Source: Paenibacillus cookii
GTDB taxonomy: Bacteria > Bacillota > Bacilli > Paenibacillales > Paenibacillaceae
Reading direction: 5' to 3'
Length of the DNA: 64,000 bases
Assembly (NCBI RefSeq): GCF_018333375.1
Contig: NZ_BORW01000021.1
Coordinates: 1 to 64,000, forward strand
The notes below the pieces were generated by a model that was not told where the DNA came from, did no database searches, and was given only the letters and a program-made list of their open reading frames with translations. This document shows positions 55,773-63,609 of this stretch, piece after piece. How positions within the stretch are numbered: the stretch's first letter is position 1; each line of letters starts with the position of its first letter. The translations under genes were made by a program, and so were the position numbers.

Positions 55773-56519
55773 ATGAATTTAAATCCTTCAACCCCTCAGC
55801 CGCTCTATATGCAGATCCGGCAAATGTTGAAGAATGACATCCAGCACGGGCGCTACAAGCCGGATGAGCAAATCCCGACGGAAGCCGAGCTATGCGACAT
55901 TTATAACGTGAGCCGGATTACGATCCGCAAGGCGATCGAGGAATTGGTGCGGGAAGGGGCCCTAACCCGGATTCCGCGGCGGGGGACCTTTGTGGCGTCC
56001 AACAAATTTCACAACGAGCTGCTGTCTGTAAGCGGATTCTCGGAGTTCAGCCACCAGCTTGGCATGATTCCGAATTCCCGCATTCTGCGGAGCAACGTCA
56101 TCGAAGCGACCGAAGAAGTGGCCGGGCATCTTCGGATTGATGTCGGCAGCCCTGTCCTGGAGTTGGAGCGTCTCATGTATGTCAATGAGCGTCCGCTGTT
56201 CTACGATATCGCGCATTATTCGCTGACCCGCTTCCCCGATCTGGAGAAAAAAATCGCGATGAACGAGTCCACGTATAAAATTTTGGCCGAGGAATACGGA
56301 ACGGAAATCGTAAGCAATGATAAAGAAATCGATGTCATCAGCGCGACGAAGGACTATGCCAGGCTGCTCGAATGCGATGTCGGGGCGAATTTGTTCCGGA
56401 TTTTGAAAGTCGCCTTCGACGCGAAAGATGAGCCTGTGCATCTCTCCACGTTCATGTGCGAAACCAATCGGGTGACTTTGACGGTTCATCGGGCCAAGCA
56501 GGTGCATGAAGAGTCATAG
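55773..56519 (+). CDS. frlR: GntR/HutC-family regulator of the frl locus
   Basis: 248 residues. Winged helix QIPTEAELCDIYNVSRITIRKAIEELV, seen as AELCDIYNVSRITIRKAIEE, then a UTRA effector domain (about 90-240) with LERLMYVNERPLFYDIAHYS and VHLSTFMCETNRVTLTV, like E. coli FrlR. The likely inducer is fructoselysine 6-phosphate. It ends the locus, about 70 bases after frlD, with a weak promoter-like tataata at about 55723. Start at 55773 matches the family; an ATG at 55749 would add eight residues. Confidence 0.85.
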   Translation: MNLNPSTPQPLYMQIRQMLKNDIQHGRYKPDEQIPTEAELCDIYNVSRITIRKAIEELVREGALTRIPRRGTFVASNKFHNELLSVSGFSEFSHQLGMIPNSRILRSNVIEATEEVAGHLRIDVGSPVLELERLMYVNERPLFYDIAHYSLTRFPDLEKKIAMNESTYKILAEEYGTEIVSNDKEIDVISATKDYARLLECDVGANLFRILKVAFDAKDEPVHLSTFMCETNRVTLTVHRAKQVHEES

Positions 56520-56557
56520 ATTTCAAGCAGGACCGCTTTGCATTGTCTGTCACATTA

Positions 56558-56601
56558 AGCGTTAAACCTTCCTTTAGCGGAGGTTTAACGCTTTTTTTTT
56601 T
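56558..56601 (+). terminator. Terminator of the frl operon
   Basis: AGCGTTAAACCTT-cctttagc-GGAGGTTTAACGCT then more than eight T residues, about 40 bases after frlR. Confidence 0.9.
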
Positions 56602-56708
56602 ATGAGCAAATCACGCCGGCATGAGCCCAATTTAGGCGTTTGCAAGTCACATAGGCATTTATCCCGTCATATTATGTTGCTAAATCGGTACAGTAAAGGA
56701 GAATATGA

Positions 56709-57425
56709 ATGTATCCATACCATTACGGTCCGTCCGGTTATGCGCCCCATGGTTACAACCCGTATGCTTACGGCGTCGTGAATGATCCCGGCGGTTATCC
56801 GACCGAAGCCTCCGATCCTGCAGTACGTCAGCAGGAATTGGGAGTCGAATGGCACGAGCAGGAAGGTCCTTGGAGAGGCATATGGCGCAGAAGGGGGAAC
56901 AGCAATACGTTCGATGCTACCTGGACCATGCCGGGGGCTCAGGCCATCACGGCCGTGTTGACGATCCATATGTTTGGCAATTTCGTTTATGTCCTGCGGC
57001 AAAACAGCAGCGACGGGAATACCTGCGTGTACACCGGCACGCTTTCCGGGGACGGCCGAACGGTGAGCGGCAATTTTCGATGCATCCGGGGTCAGGGCAC
57101 TTGGACGGCAACCATCATTCATCGCGAGAGAGCCCGCCTGGGACGAATCTGGCATGAGCAGGAGGGCGGATGGAACGGCGTATGGACCCGCCGCGGGAAC
57201 AGCAACGTTTTCGACGCCAGATGGACGATGCCCGGAGCTCAGGAAATCACGGCCGTGTTGACGATCAACATATACGGCAACAATGTCCAGGTTCTGCGGA
57301 GAAACAGCAGCGACGGAAACAACTGTGAATACACCGGTACCCTCTCCGGCGACGGCCGAACGGTAACTGGAACGTATCGTTGTACCCAAGGCGGAGGTTC
57401 CTGGAGAGCTACCATAACCTTTTAA
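56709..57425 (+). CDS. Protein with two near-identical 93-residue repeats and a Tyr/Pro/Gly-rich N-terminus
   Basis: 238 residues. After a 44-residue head rich in Tyr, Pro and Gly (MYPYHYGPSGYAPHGYNPYA) come two repeats, 45-137 and 145-237, offset by exactly 100 residues. Each shows WHEQEG, W-x-G, W-x-RRGNSN, FDA, WTMPGAQ-x-ITAVLTI, GN, VLR-x-NSSDGN-x-C, YTGTLSGDGRTV and C, G-x-W-x-ATI, and each has two cysteines (106, 125; 206, 225). It is beta-rich with a conserved Trp pattern, consistent with a small beta-barrel that may bind a ligand or carbohydrate. There is no signal peptide; the Tyr/Pro-rich head recalls spore coat or surface proteins. I cannot name a family. ATG after aaaggagaat. Confidence 0.75.
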   Translation: MYPYHYGPSGYAPHGYNPYAYGVVNDPGGYPTEASDPAVRQQELGVEWHEQEGPWRGIWRRRGNSNTFDATWTMPGAQAITAVLTIHMFGNFVYVLRQNSSDGNTCVYTGTLSGDGRTVSGNFRCIRGQGTWTATIIHRERARLGRIWHEQEGGWNGVWTRRGNSNVFDARWTMPGAQEITAVLTINIYGNNVQVLRRNSSDGNNCEYTGTLSGDGRTVTGTYRCTQGGGSWRATITF

Positions 57426-57436
57426 ACCCATGCAAG

Positions 57437-57540
57437 GTATGATGCCGAACGACGAATTGACGAATTGTTGGAAGAACAAAAAAATATTCTGCGTGCATTA
57501 GAAGCTTCCGACCGCCAATAGGCGGCATTTTTTTATTGGG
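57437..57540 (+). other. Probable coding remnant followed by a terminator
   Basis: One plus-strand frame without start reads RYDAERRIDELLEEQKNIL and RALEASDRQ to a TAG at about 57520, an amphipathic coiled-coil-like sequence that looks like a decayed gene end. CCGCC-aata-GGCGG (57512-57525) and a run of T residues follow. The hairpin may be the terminator of the repeat protein gene above. Confidence 0.4.
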
Positions 57541-57665
57541 GCCGGTCGAAACGAAAATCATCTTAGAAACATGGCATGTTGGTTAGAAAAAGGGCAGTGA
57601 TCGGCGGAAGAACTGCGCTTTGGAGCATCCTCATCCCCATTTTGTAAGTGGGGTGACCTGCGACA

Positions 57666-57701
57666 AAAGAAGTGCCGTTCATTCACCAACGACACTTCTT
57701 T
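57666..57701 (-). terminator. Terminator of the DJ-1/DUF2306 operon
   Basis: AAAGAAGTG(c)CGTT / AACG(a)CACTTCTTT pair around a short loop. On the minus strand ttttgtcg follows. Confidence 0.7.
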
Positions 57702-57727
57702 CAGGTAACCGCTGAAGTTTTAAGGTG

Positions 57728-58513
57728 TCAACGGATTGCAGCGGAATTCGCCCCAAAGTCGGTCGGCATCATGCCTTCGGCCCGCCATACCGTGCCTTTT
57801 CGTTCATATTCGAACAAGTTTTCGATGGCATTGGCGATTCGGGGACCTAACTCACGCTCGACCAAATACAGCGCCACGTCCAGTCCCGAGGTTACGCCTC
57901 CGCCGGTCACCAGCCGGGGGTCGTCTTCCACGACTCTGGCATTGACCGGAATTGCGCCAGCGGCTTTTAACGCAGCCATGCCCATTTGATTCGTAACGGC
58001 ATGTCTATCCTTTAACAAACCGTCCATGGCAAGCAGCAAAGAACCACCGCATACCGTAGCTACGGTCACATTCTTATTATCCAAAGCCTGTTTTATCAAA
58101 CGCGTCAAGTCTGTATTTTTGGCCTGCCGTAATATCATCGGGACGGCATCTTCCGAATTTCCCGCCGGCTTGCCCGAAGCCCCGGGCACCACGATGATTC
58201 CCGGACGATTCGGATTTAAGGCGGCCTGAGCTTCCAGGGCGGGCCCCTTCAGGCCGCTCGGTACGGAACGTTTGCCTTCCGCCGACACCAATTCGACAGA
58301 CACCTTTCCTTCGGCGAACATGCCCGCGGCCGCAAATACTTCATACGGCCCCAACGCGTCCATGAGGTCAAACCCATCGTACAATACGATCTGCACATGA
58401 AGGCTATTGGCCTTGGAAGCTTCTTTTTTGTCTGCCGATGCAGCGCTTGCTGCAGGAGCCAATAAACTTATGACCAGCGAAATGGCCATGAGCAATCCTA
58501 AAATTTTTTTCAT
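57728..58513 (-). CDS. DJ-1/PfpI-family protein with signal peptide
   Basis: 261 residues. A signal peptide (KKILGLLMAISLVISLLAP ... ASAA) precedes a class I glutamine-amidotransferase-like DJ-1 domain: VQIVLYDGFDLMDALGPYEVF and the nucleophile elbow TVCGGSLLLA (Cys). The pattern VTGGGVTSGLDVALYLVERELG is typical of the isonitrile hydratase/AraC-associated PfpI group, here without the helix-turn-helix. It is one of two close paralogues in this cluster and the only exported one. Role unknown; isonitrile hydratase-like or protective functions are possible. Confidence 0.85.
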   Translation of the reverse strand: MKKILGLLMAISLVISLLAPAASAASADKKEASKANSLHVQIVLYDGFDLMDALGPYEVFAAAGMFAEGKVSVELVSAEGKRSVPSGLKGPALEAQAALNPNRPGIIVVPGASGKPAGNSEDAVPMILRQAKNTDLTRLIKQALDNKNVTVATVCGGSLLLAMDGLLKDRHAVTNQMGMAALKAAGAIPVNARVVEDDPRLVTGGGVTSGLDVALYLVERELGPRIANAIENLFEYERKGTVWRAEGMMPTDFGANSAAIR

Positions 58514-58629
58514 GGAATACTTATCCTTTCTCGCTGATGCGGCTTTAAGAAACGGAGCCTTTTTAGCGTTTGGAGTATTTTATACAAGAACACCTGCAAT
58601 TCATCTAACAGGCGGGCAGGCCGCCTTAT

Positions 58630-59277
58630 TTACGAGGCGATGGCAGCATCTCCGGTCCGCCCGATCCTTCGAACGATGATTTCAGGAATAATCAGCAGCA
58701 GTACGATGGAGACGTAGATGCTAATGGTATAGCTGGTGACGTACGTCATTCCGAATCCCCGGTGGAAAAGGGAAGTGATGAGATGGATGAACAGGTTCGT
58801 AAAACAAAAGGCATAACTTCGGATCATCCAGTTCCGGTGGCGGTCGATCCGTTTCTTTTTGATTTGCGCAAGCGCCGTGATGCTGATGAGCAGCCAGATG
58901 ATATTCAGCGCATTGAACGCCATGCCGCTTAATTTGCCGCCGGTGGCGTATGGAGCCATGTATCCGGAAGTCAGCACGACAATGAGCACGGATAGAAAAT
59001 AAACGTAGCCGTTGACGCGATGGAATCGGCGGCTTTTTTCGAACATGCGATTCGAAAAATTAAGCAGGCCCGCCGCCATGGCGATGCAGGCAAACGCGAC
59101 ATGGACGTACATCACGTTCAACCAAGCGGGGAGATTCAGCTCCCGTTTCAGTCCGGTTTTATGGCTTAAAAATGCCTCGGCTCCGGGATCGATGATATAG
59201 TTTTGCGTCAGGGCGTAAAGGATAAATAAGATGCTTGCACAGGCAAGAAGCGTGTATAGCGCTTTTCGTTTCATCAT
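58630..59277 (-). CDS. DUF2306-family membrane protein
   Basis: 215 residues with about six membrane helices. The pattern VMYVHVAFACIAMAAGLLNF, RFHRVNGYVYF and IDRHRNWMIRSYAFCFTNLF (H-x-x-G-y and H-R-x-W-M-x-R-x-y) is the DUF2306 signature with conserved histidines that may bind haem or metal. Function unknown. It lies between two DJ-1 paralogues in one apparent operon. The start follows ggaggtttggc. Confidence 0.85.
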   Translation of the reverse strand: MMKRKALYTLLACASILFILYALTQNYIIDPGAEAFLSHKTGLKRELNLPAWLNVMYVHVAFACIAMAAGLLNFSNRMFEKSRRFHRVNGYVYFLSVLIVVLTSGYMAPYATGGKLSGMAFNALNIIWLLISITALAQIKKKRIDRHRNWMIRSYAFCFTNLFIHLITSLFHRGFGMTYVTSYTISIYVSIVLLLIIPEIIVRRIGRTGDAAIAS

Positions 59278-59328
59278 GTCATGCCAAACCTCCGCGGCTT
59301 TTATTTTTGTTGCCGATGCCGCTTTCCG

Positions 59329-60369
59329 TCAGGAAATCCGCATGCCGGTCAATTTCGACGCCGGCAGCATGCCGGCCTTGGCGATTCCGACCATTTGGTC
59401 CCCGTCGGCGGCAACCTCGAATTTCAAATGGAGGCGCATCGGTTTCGTGATCCGCAGCATCCAGGTAAGCATGTTGTCCTCGAGAACGGGATTGATAAAC
59501 TCAACCGTTTCATTTCCCTGAGTCGCTTTGCCGCGTATCGTCCCATGTCGGGTCGATATGGACAGCCTGACTTGCATTTTTCCGACCGGCGTGGCGATCA
59601 CCGTATCCCAATCCCCGTCGAAATCGGAGGCTCGCGCGATAAGGCGATCCGGGCTCGGGCGTTCATGTACCTCGGGAGCTTCATCCGATGCGCTGCTCGG
59701 TTCGGTTCCCGTCAAGGCGTCCTGACGGCCTAGCGCCATTCCGGTCTCTCTCCATACCGTTCCTCTTCGTTCATATTCAAACAGCCGTTCTACGGCGTGC
59801 GCGATGCGCGGCCCAAGCTCACGCTCGACCAAATAAAGAGAAACGTCGAGTCCTGAGGTGACGCCCCCTCCGGTAACCAGATTGCCATGGTCCACGACAC
59901 GTGCCGGAACGGGTACAGCGCCGGTCGCTCCAAGCAATTCCATGCCCAGATGATGCGTGACGGCCGGTCTGTCCTCCAGCAATCCCCCCATGGCGAGCAA
60001 CAGAGAACCGCCGCATACCGTAGCGACAATGACGTCTTGTTGCCCAAGCGCCCGGGCCACCAAATCGATGACTGATGTATGTACCGCCCGCCCCAGAATC
60101 GCCGGGATCGAATCGGGACCGTCACCCTCGATTTCTCCGGACGCGCCGGGCACAAGGATAATTCCGGATTGCTCCGGATCCAGCGTGCCGCTTGCCTCGA
60201 TGTTCAACCCGTTTATGCCGCTGGTCACGGATCTTGGTCCTTCGGCGGTGACGAATTGTACGCTTACCGCGTTTTTGGCATGCAATGAAGCTGCGCTGAA
60301 AACCTCGAATGGCGCAATGGCATCCAGCAGGTCGAAGCCGTCAAACAGCACGATTTGAACGTTCAGCAT
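59329..60369 (-). CDS. DJ-1/PfpI-family protein with C-terminal beta-barrel-like extension
   Basis: 346 residues. The first 205 form a DJ-1 domain nearly parallel to the paralogue downstream (VQIVLFDGFDLLDAIAPFEVF; TVCGGSLLLA; VTGGGVTSGLDVSLYLVERE), without signal peptide. After a linker rich in Ser/Glu, residues about 245-346 form a beta-rich domain (WDTVIATPVGKMQVRLSIS; GTIRGKATQGNETVEF; MRLHLKFEVAADGDQMVG) that resembles lipocalin-like domains by pattern. The start follows taggaggtttggca. It is likely co-transcribed with the three neighbours. Confidence 0.82.
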   Translation of the reverse strand: MLNVQIVLFDGFDLLDAIAPFEVFSAASLHAKNAVSVQFVTAEGPRSVTSGINGLNIEASGTLDPEQSGIILVPGASGEIEGDGPDSIPAILGRAVHTSVIDLVARALGQQDVIVATVCGGSLLLAMGGLLEDRPAVTHHLGMELLGATGAVPVPARVVDHGNLVTGGGVTSGLDVSLYLVERELGPRIAHAVERLFEYERRGTVWRETGMALGRQDALTGTEPSSASDEAPEVHERPSPDRLIARASDFDGDWDTVIATPVGKMQVRLSISTRHGTIRGKATQGNETVEFINPVLEDNMLTWMLRITKPMRLHLKFEVAADGDQMVGIAKAGMLPASKLTGMRIS

Positions 60370-60388
60370 TTGCCAAACCTCCTAAACT

Positions 60389-60613
60389 TTATTTTTTTGC
60401 CAGAAGATCTTTCAGCCTGCGATATTCGTTTTCGTCCAGTTCGCCTTTCGCCATCCGGCTTTTTAGAATCGAAGCGAATTCGGGATCCTTTGCTAGCTGA
60501 ACCTTGTACCGCTGCCTGATAGCATAGATTCGAACGGCAACAAAACTAAAAAGCGTCAGACAAAATAATGCGCCAAACGGGAAAAACGAAAAATGGCCGT
60601 TGTCCAAGCCCAT
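60389..60613 (-). CDS. Small membrane protein with SHOCT domain
   Basis: 74 residues: one membrane helix (FPFGALFCLTLFSFVAVRIY) and a C-terminal SHOCT motif (SRMAKGELDENEYRRLKDLL), a short module thought to mediate oligomerisation. First gene of a minus-strand cluster with the DJ-1 and DUF2306 genes; only 19 bases separate it from the next. Start after gaaggagg. Confidence 0.85.
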   Translation of the reverse strand: MGLDNGHFSFFPFGALFCLTLFSFVAVRIYAIRQRYKVQLAKDPEFASILKSRMAKGELDENEYRRLKDLLAKK

Positions 60614-60831
60614 TTGAAAACCTCCTTCATCCGGTATTGTGTCGCGGCGAGCGCGGTTTAGGTTCCGCCCTGGCCGTGCTTTGCATGATGTATCATAACA
60701 AACGAATATCTCAAATCAGGCCGTAAAAAGATCACAAAACAATCAACATGGCATCGCAACCTTCGAAAAGGTTGAGCGGGTTTGGACATATGCAGAATAT
60801 GATGAGGAATGATGGATTCAAAATAGGGGAC
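60614..60831. other. Divergent intergenic region, left part
   Basis: Upstream region of the SHOCT gene. No consensus promoter for the minus strand and no gene are evident. Confidence 0.3.
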
Positions 60832-60881
60832 TTGCGCTTTTGCCACCATTCGAATATTATAGATATTAGATATCCATAATA
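60832..60881 (+). promoter_or_regulatory. Rrf2 gene promoter with overlapping palindromic operator
   Basis: TTGCGC (60832-60837), 17-base spacer and TATTAT (60855-60860). TATTATAGATAT-tag-ATATCCATAATA (60855-60881) is a palindrome with 11 of 12 matching positions per arm. It covers the -10 and start site, as expected of an autorepressor. Confidence 0.7.
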
Positions 60882-60911
60882 ATGATAATGGTTAGAGAGG
60901 AGGTGCAAACC

Positions 60912-61421
60912 ATGCAGTTCTCCAAAAGTACGGATTATGCGCTGCACGCCTTGCTTCATTTGGCTCTCGCGAAGATTCCTCATAACGGCAACGGCCACAA
61001 AGGCCATAACGTCGGGATCAAGGAATTATCCGCCACGCTTGGCGTTTCGGAAAGCTACTTATCCAAAATCATGTCCAAGCTGAGACAGGATGGGATCGTA
61101 CGTGCCGTACCGGGAGTGAACGGCGGTTATGAGCTTGCGCGGCAGGCGGATCAGATTACTTTTCTGGACGTGATACAAGTGATTGAAGGAAGACAGGGCA
61201 TGTTCGAATGCTCGACTTCCGAATCGCGGCAGCATCGGTTGTTAGCAGAAGAGGGGACTGCATCGACAGAGCAGGAAAGCCCGGGGAAAAACGGATGTTT
61301 GATCGAGAAAGTGATGTTCGGCGCGGAACGCCAGCTTCACCAGTATTTGCGGGAACATACGATCCAAACGGTGCTGAACGAGGCTTCGGAGCGTTGCAAT
61401 CCGGAAGCAAACAAGAAGTGA
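60912..61421 (+). CDS. Rrf2-family transcriptional regulator
   Basis: 169 residues. N-terminal winged helix: MQFSKSTDYALHALLHLAL, then SATLGVSESYLSKIMSKL and GIVRAVPGVNGGYELAR, characteristic of Rrf2. Three cysteines at 100, 129 and 162 lie in the place where IscR/NsrR bind an Fe-S cluster, but their spacing is wider than in those proteins; thiol-based sensing is equally possible. The start at 60912 has agaggaggt upstream. It probably regulates the flavoprotein that follows 52 bases later, and its own gene through the palindrome. Confidence 0.88.
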   Translation: MQFSKSTDYALHALLHLALAKIPHNGNGHKGHNVGIKELSATLGVSESYLSKIMSKLRQDGIVRAVPGVNGGYELARQADQITFLDVIQVIEGRQGMFECSTSESRQHRLLAEEGTASTEQESPGKNGCLIEKVMFGAERQLHQYLREHTIQTVLNEASERCNPEANKK

Positions 61422-61473
61422 TACACTTCTTGCGCTTTAATTATGGACATTATAGATCTATGGAGGTATAAAA

Positions 61474-62397
61474 ATGATGATGAGCAAACAACTTTTGGAT
61501 GCGGTGATTATCGGCGGGGGACCGGCCGGGCTGAATGCGGCCCTTATGCTTGGGCGGGCGAGGAAGCATGTTGCGGTGATCGATGAAGGCAAACCCCGTA
61601 ACGCGGTTACCCGCGAGACCCACGGATTTCTTACCCGCGACGGCGTCAGCCCTTTTGAATTTCGGCGTATTGCGAAAGAAGAACTTGGCGCCTATCCTTC
61701 GGTCACTCTCGTGGAGGATACGGCCGTATCAATTGCGGGCGAGGATGGGAATTTTCAAATCGAAACGGCCCAAGGAAACCTGTATGCGAGCAAAAAGCTG
61801 CTGTTTGCCGTCGGAATGAAGGATCGGCCGCTCGACATTCCCGGGCTGGCTGAGGTTTACGGAAAAAGCGCGTTTGTATGCCCGTATTGCGATGGTTGGG
61901 AATTAAGGGACGAGCCGCTCGTGGTTATCGTAAAAGGGGCGGATCTGATGCACTTCGCACCGCTAATTTCCGGATGGACGAATCGTTTTACGGTCTGCAC
62001 GAACGGCCCCGCCGGGCTGACGGACGATCAGCGGGAAGAACTCCGGCGGCATCAAGTGCCTTTGTTCGAATCGCCGATCCTTAACATTGAATCCAACGAG
62101 GGGATCGTGCGACAAGTGGTTCTGGAAGACGGCACGTCCATTCCTTGCAGGGGGATCTTTTTTAAGCCGGAGCTGACGACGGGCTCGGATTTGCCGCAAG
62201 CGATCGGTTGCCGCTTAACGGAGGATGGGATGGTCGTCGTCGACGATTTTGGAAAAACGACCGTTCCGGGCGTCTATTCCGCCGGAGATGCGGCGTCGCG
62301 GCTGCATCAGGCCGTTGCGGCCGCAGCCAAAGGGGCGTTTGCCGCGGCGGCGCTCAACAATGAACTGAACCTGGAGGCCTGGAGACAAAACGGCTAA
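61474..62397 (+). CDS. Thioredoxin-reductase-like FAD/NAD(P)-dependent oxidoreductase
   Basis: 307 residues. FAD motif LLDAVIIGGGPAGLNAALML near the start; redox-active CPYCDGWE at Cys136/Cys139; C-terminal VDDFGKTTVPGVYSAGDAAS, the FAD end of the TrxB family. The NADPH motif is less clear. The CxxC with the Pro-Tyr filling (CPYC) and missing helix suggest a class of disulfide reductases or dithiol oxidases distinct from standard TrxB. It is next to an Rrf2 regulator; between the genes, tatagatctatgg resembles half of the Rrf2 operator. Start at 61474 (or 61477/61480) after tatggaggt. Confidence 0.88.
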   Translation: MMMSKQLLDAVIIGGGPAGLNAALMLGRARKHVAVIDEGKPRNAVTRETHGFLTRDGVSPFEFRRIAKEELGAYPSVTLVEDTAVSIAGEDGNFQIETAQGNLYASKKLLFAVGMKDRPLDIPGLAEVYGKSAFVCPYCDGWELRDEPLVVIVKGADLMHFAPLISGWTNRFTVCTNGPAGLTDDQREELRRHQVPLFESPILNIESNEGIVRQVVLEDGTSIPCRGIFFKPELTTGSDLPQAIGCRLTEDGMVVVDDFGKTTVPGVYSAGDAASRLHQAVAAAAKGAFAAAALNNELNLEAWRQNG

Positions 62398-62429
62398 CGA
62401 TTTGACCCAGCAGGGTCACGGAATATTCG

Positions 62430-62491
62430 TTGACAGCCCTAATAAATATTGGTATTGTAAATTTAACAAATGAGATTGAGAATCAATATCA
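62430..62491 (+). promoter_or_regulatory. Promoter and Fur box of the iron-siderophore binding protein gene
   Basis: TTGACA (62430-62435), 17-base spacer, TATTGT (62453-62458). Just downstream TGAGAAT-C-AATATCA (62477-62491) matches the 7-1-7 Fur box TGATAAT-N-ATTATCA at 5 of 7 positions in symmetry, within TGAGATTGAGAATCAATATC. Iron-dependent repression is likely. Confidence 0.7.
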
Positions 62492-62508
62492 ATTAAAGGG
62501 GCCTGGAA

Positions 62509-63465
62509 ATGAATAAAAAGTTATTTTTGCCCATCGTTTTTATGTTGTCCGTCATCTTGCTCGGCGCTTGCGGGAACAACGCCTCTAAACATCCCTCGAA
62601 CGCCGGCCCGATCGCGAGCGAACCGGCATCAGCCGCGGCCGGGTCTGCGGCGAGCACGGAAAAAGTCACGTATCAATCCGAGCTGGGCCCGGTCGACGTG
62701 CCGGCCAATCCGCGGCGGATCGTCGCTCTGACGAACGCGCCGAACGTGCTTTCCCTCGGGGGAACGCTCGTCGGCGTAGATGAATGGACGGAGAAAAATC
62801 CGCTGTTCACCGGGAAACTCAAAGGGGTAGAGGTCGTCTCCGACGGCAATCTGGAGAAGATCATCGAGCTGAATCCGGATTTGATCATTGCCGACGCCAG
62901 CAGCAAAAATATCAAAAAGCTGGAACAAATCGCGCCTACCGTCGCCTATACATGGGGAAAAAGGGACTATTTGGCGCAGCAGATTGAAATCGGGAAGCTG
63001 CTGAGCAAGGAGCAGGAGGCGAAAGCTTGGGTGGATGACTTTTCGAAACGGGCTAAAGCAATCGGAGAAGAAATTAAGAAGAAGATCGGCGAAAACGCGA
63101 CCGTATCGGTGTTCGAGACCGACTCGAAAAACTTCTACGTGTTCGGCAACGCCTGGGCGCGCGGAACCGAGCTGCTGTATCAGGCGATGGGGCTGAACAT
63201 GCCGGAGAAGGTCAAAGCGGATGCGCTTGGCCCTGGATACTATACGCTCTCCCCGGAAGTGCTTGGCGATTATGCCGGGGATTACATCGTTCTCAGCAAA
63301 AGCGCGGCGGGAGACAACTCGTTTATGCAAACGAAAACCTGGAAGAATATCCCGGCCGTCAAAAACAAGCATGTGATCGAAATCGACACAGAGGCTTCGT
63401 CTTACAGCGATCCGACGACGCTTGAACATCTGCTGGACATCTTCAAAGAAGGTTTCTTAAAATAA
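62509..63465 (+). CDS. Iron-siderophore ABC transporter binding lipoprotein (FecB/FhuD type)
   Basis: 318 residues. Signal peptide with lipobox LLGACG, Ala/Ser-rich linker (about 25-55), then a type-3 binding fold: DVPANPRRIVALTNAPNVLSLGG, LEKIIELNPDLIIADASSK, and VSVFETDSKNFYVFGNAW, ending with LEHLLDIFKEGF. The family binds ferric siderophores, haem or vitamin B12. A Fur box in front supports iron. No permease or ATPase follows within the window; a terminator ends the transcript, so the transporter must use partners encoded elsewhere. The start follows aaaggggcctgga. Confidence 0.92.
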   Translation: MNKKLFLPIVFMLSVILLGACGNNASKHPSNAGPIASEPASAAAGSAASTEKVTYQSELGPVDVPANPRRIVALTNAPNVLSLGGTLVGVDEWTEKNPLFTGKLKGVEVVSDGNLEKIIELNPDLIIADASSKNIKKLEQIAPTVAYTWGKRDYLAQQIEIGKLLSKEQEAKAWVDDFSKRAKAIGEEIKKKIGENATVSVFETDSKNFYVFGNAWARGTELLYQAMGLNMPEKVKADALGPGYYTLSPEVLGDYAGDYIVLSKSAAGDNSFMQTKTWKNIPAVKNKHVIEIDTEASSYSDPTTLEHLLDIFKEGFLK

Positions 63466-63553
63466 GCCGTCCTCTCATGAACGGGCAATTTCCGAAAAGC
63501 TTCACACCGGAAGAAGGCGACATCACGGAAAGAAAATCAGAGGTGTACGTTCA

Positions 63554-63585
63554 GCCTGTTGAAAAATTTCAACAGGCTTTTTTTT
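63554..63585 (+). terminator. Terminator of the iron-siderophore binding protein gene
   Basis: GCCTGTTGAAA-aat-TTCAACAGGC followed by eight T residues. Confidence 0.92.
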
Positions 63586-63609
63586 ATGATTCAGGAATAA
63601 TTATACGAA

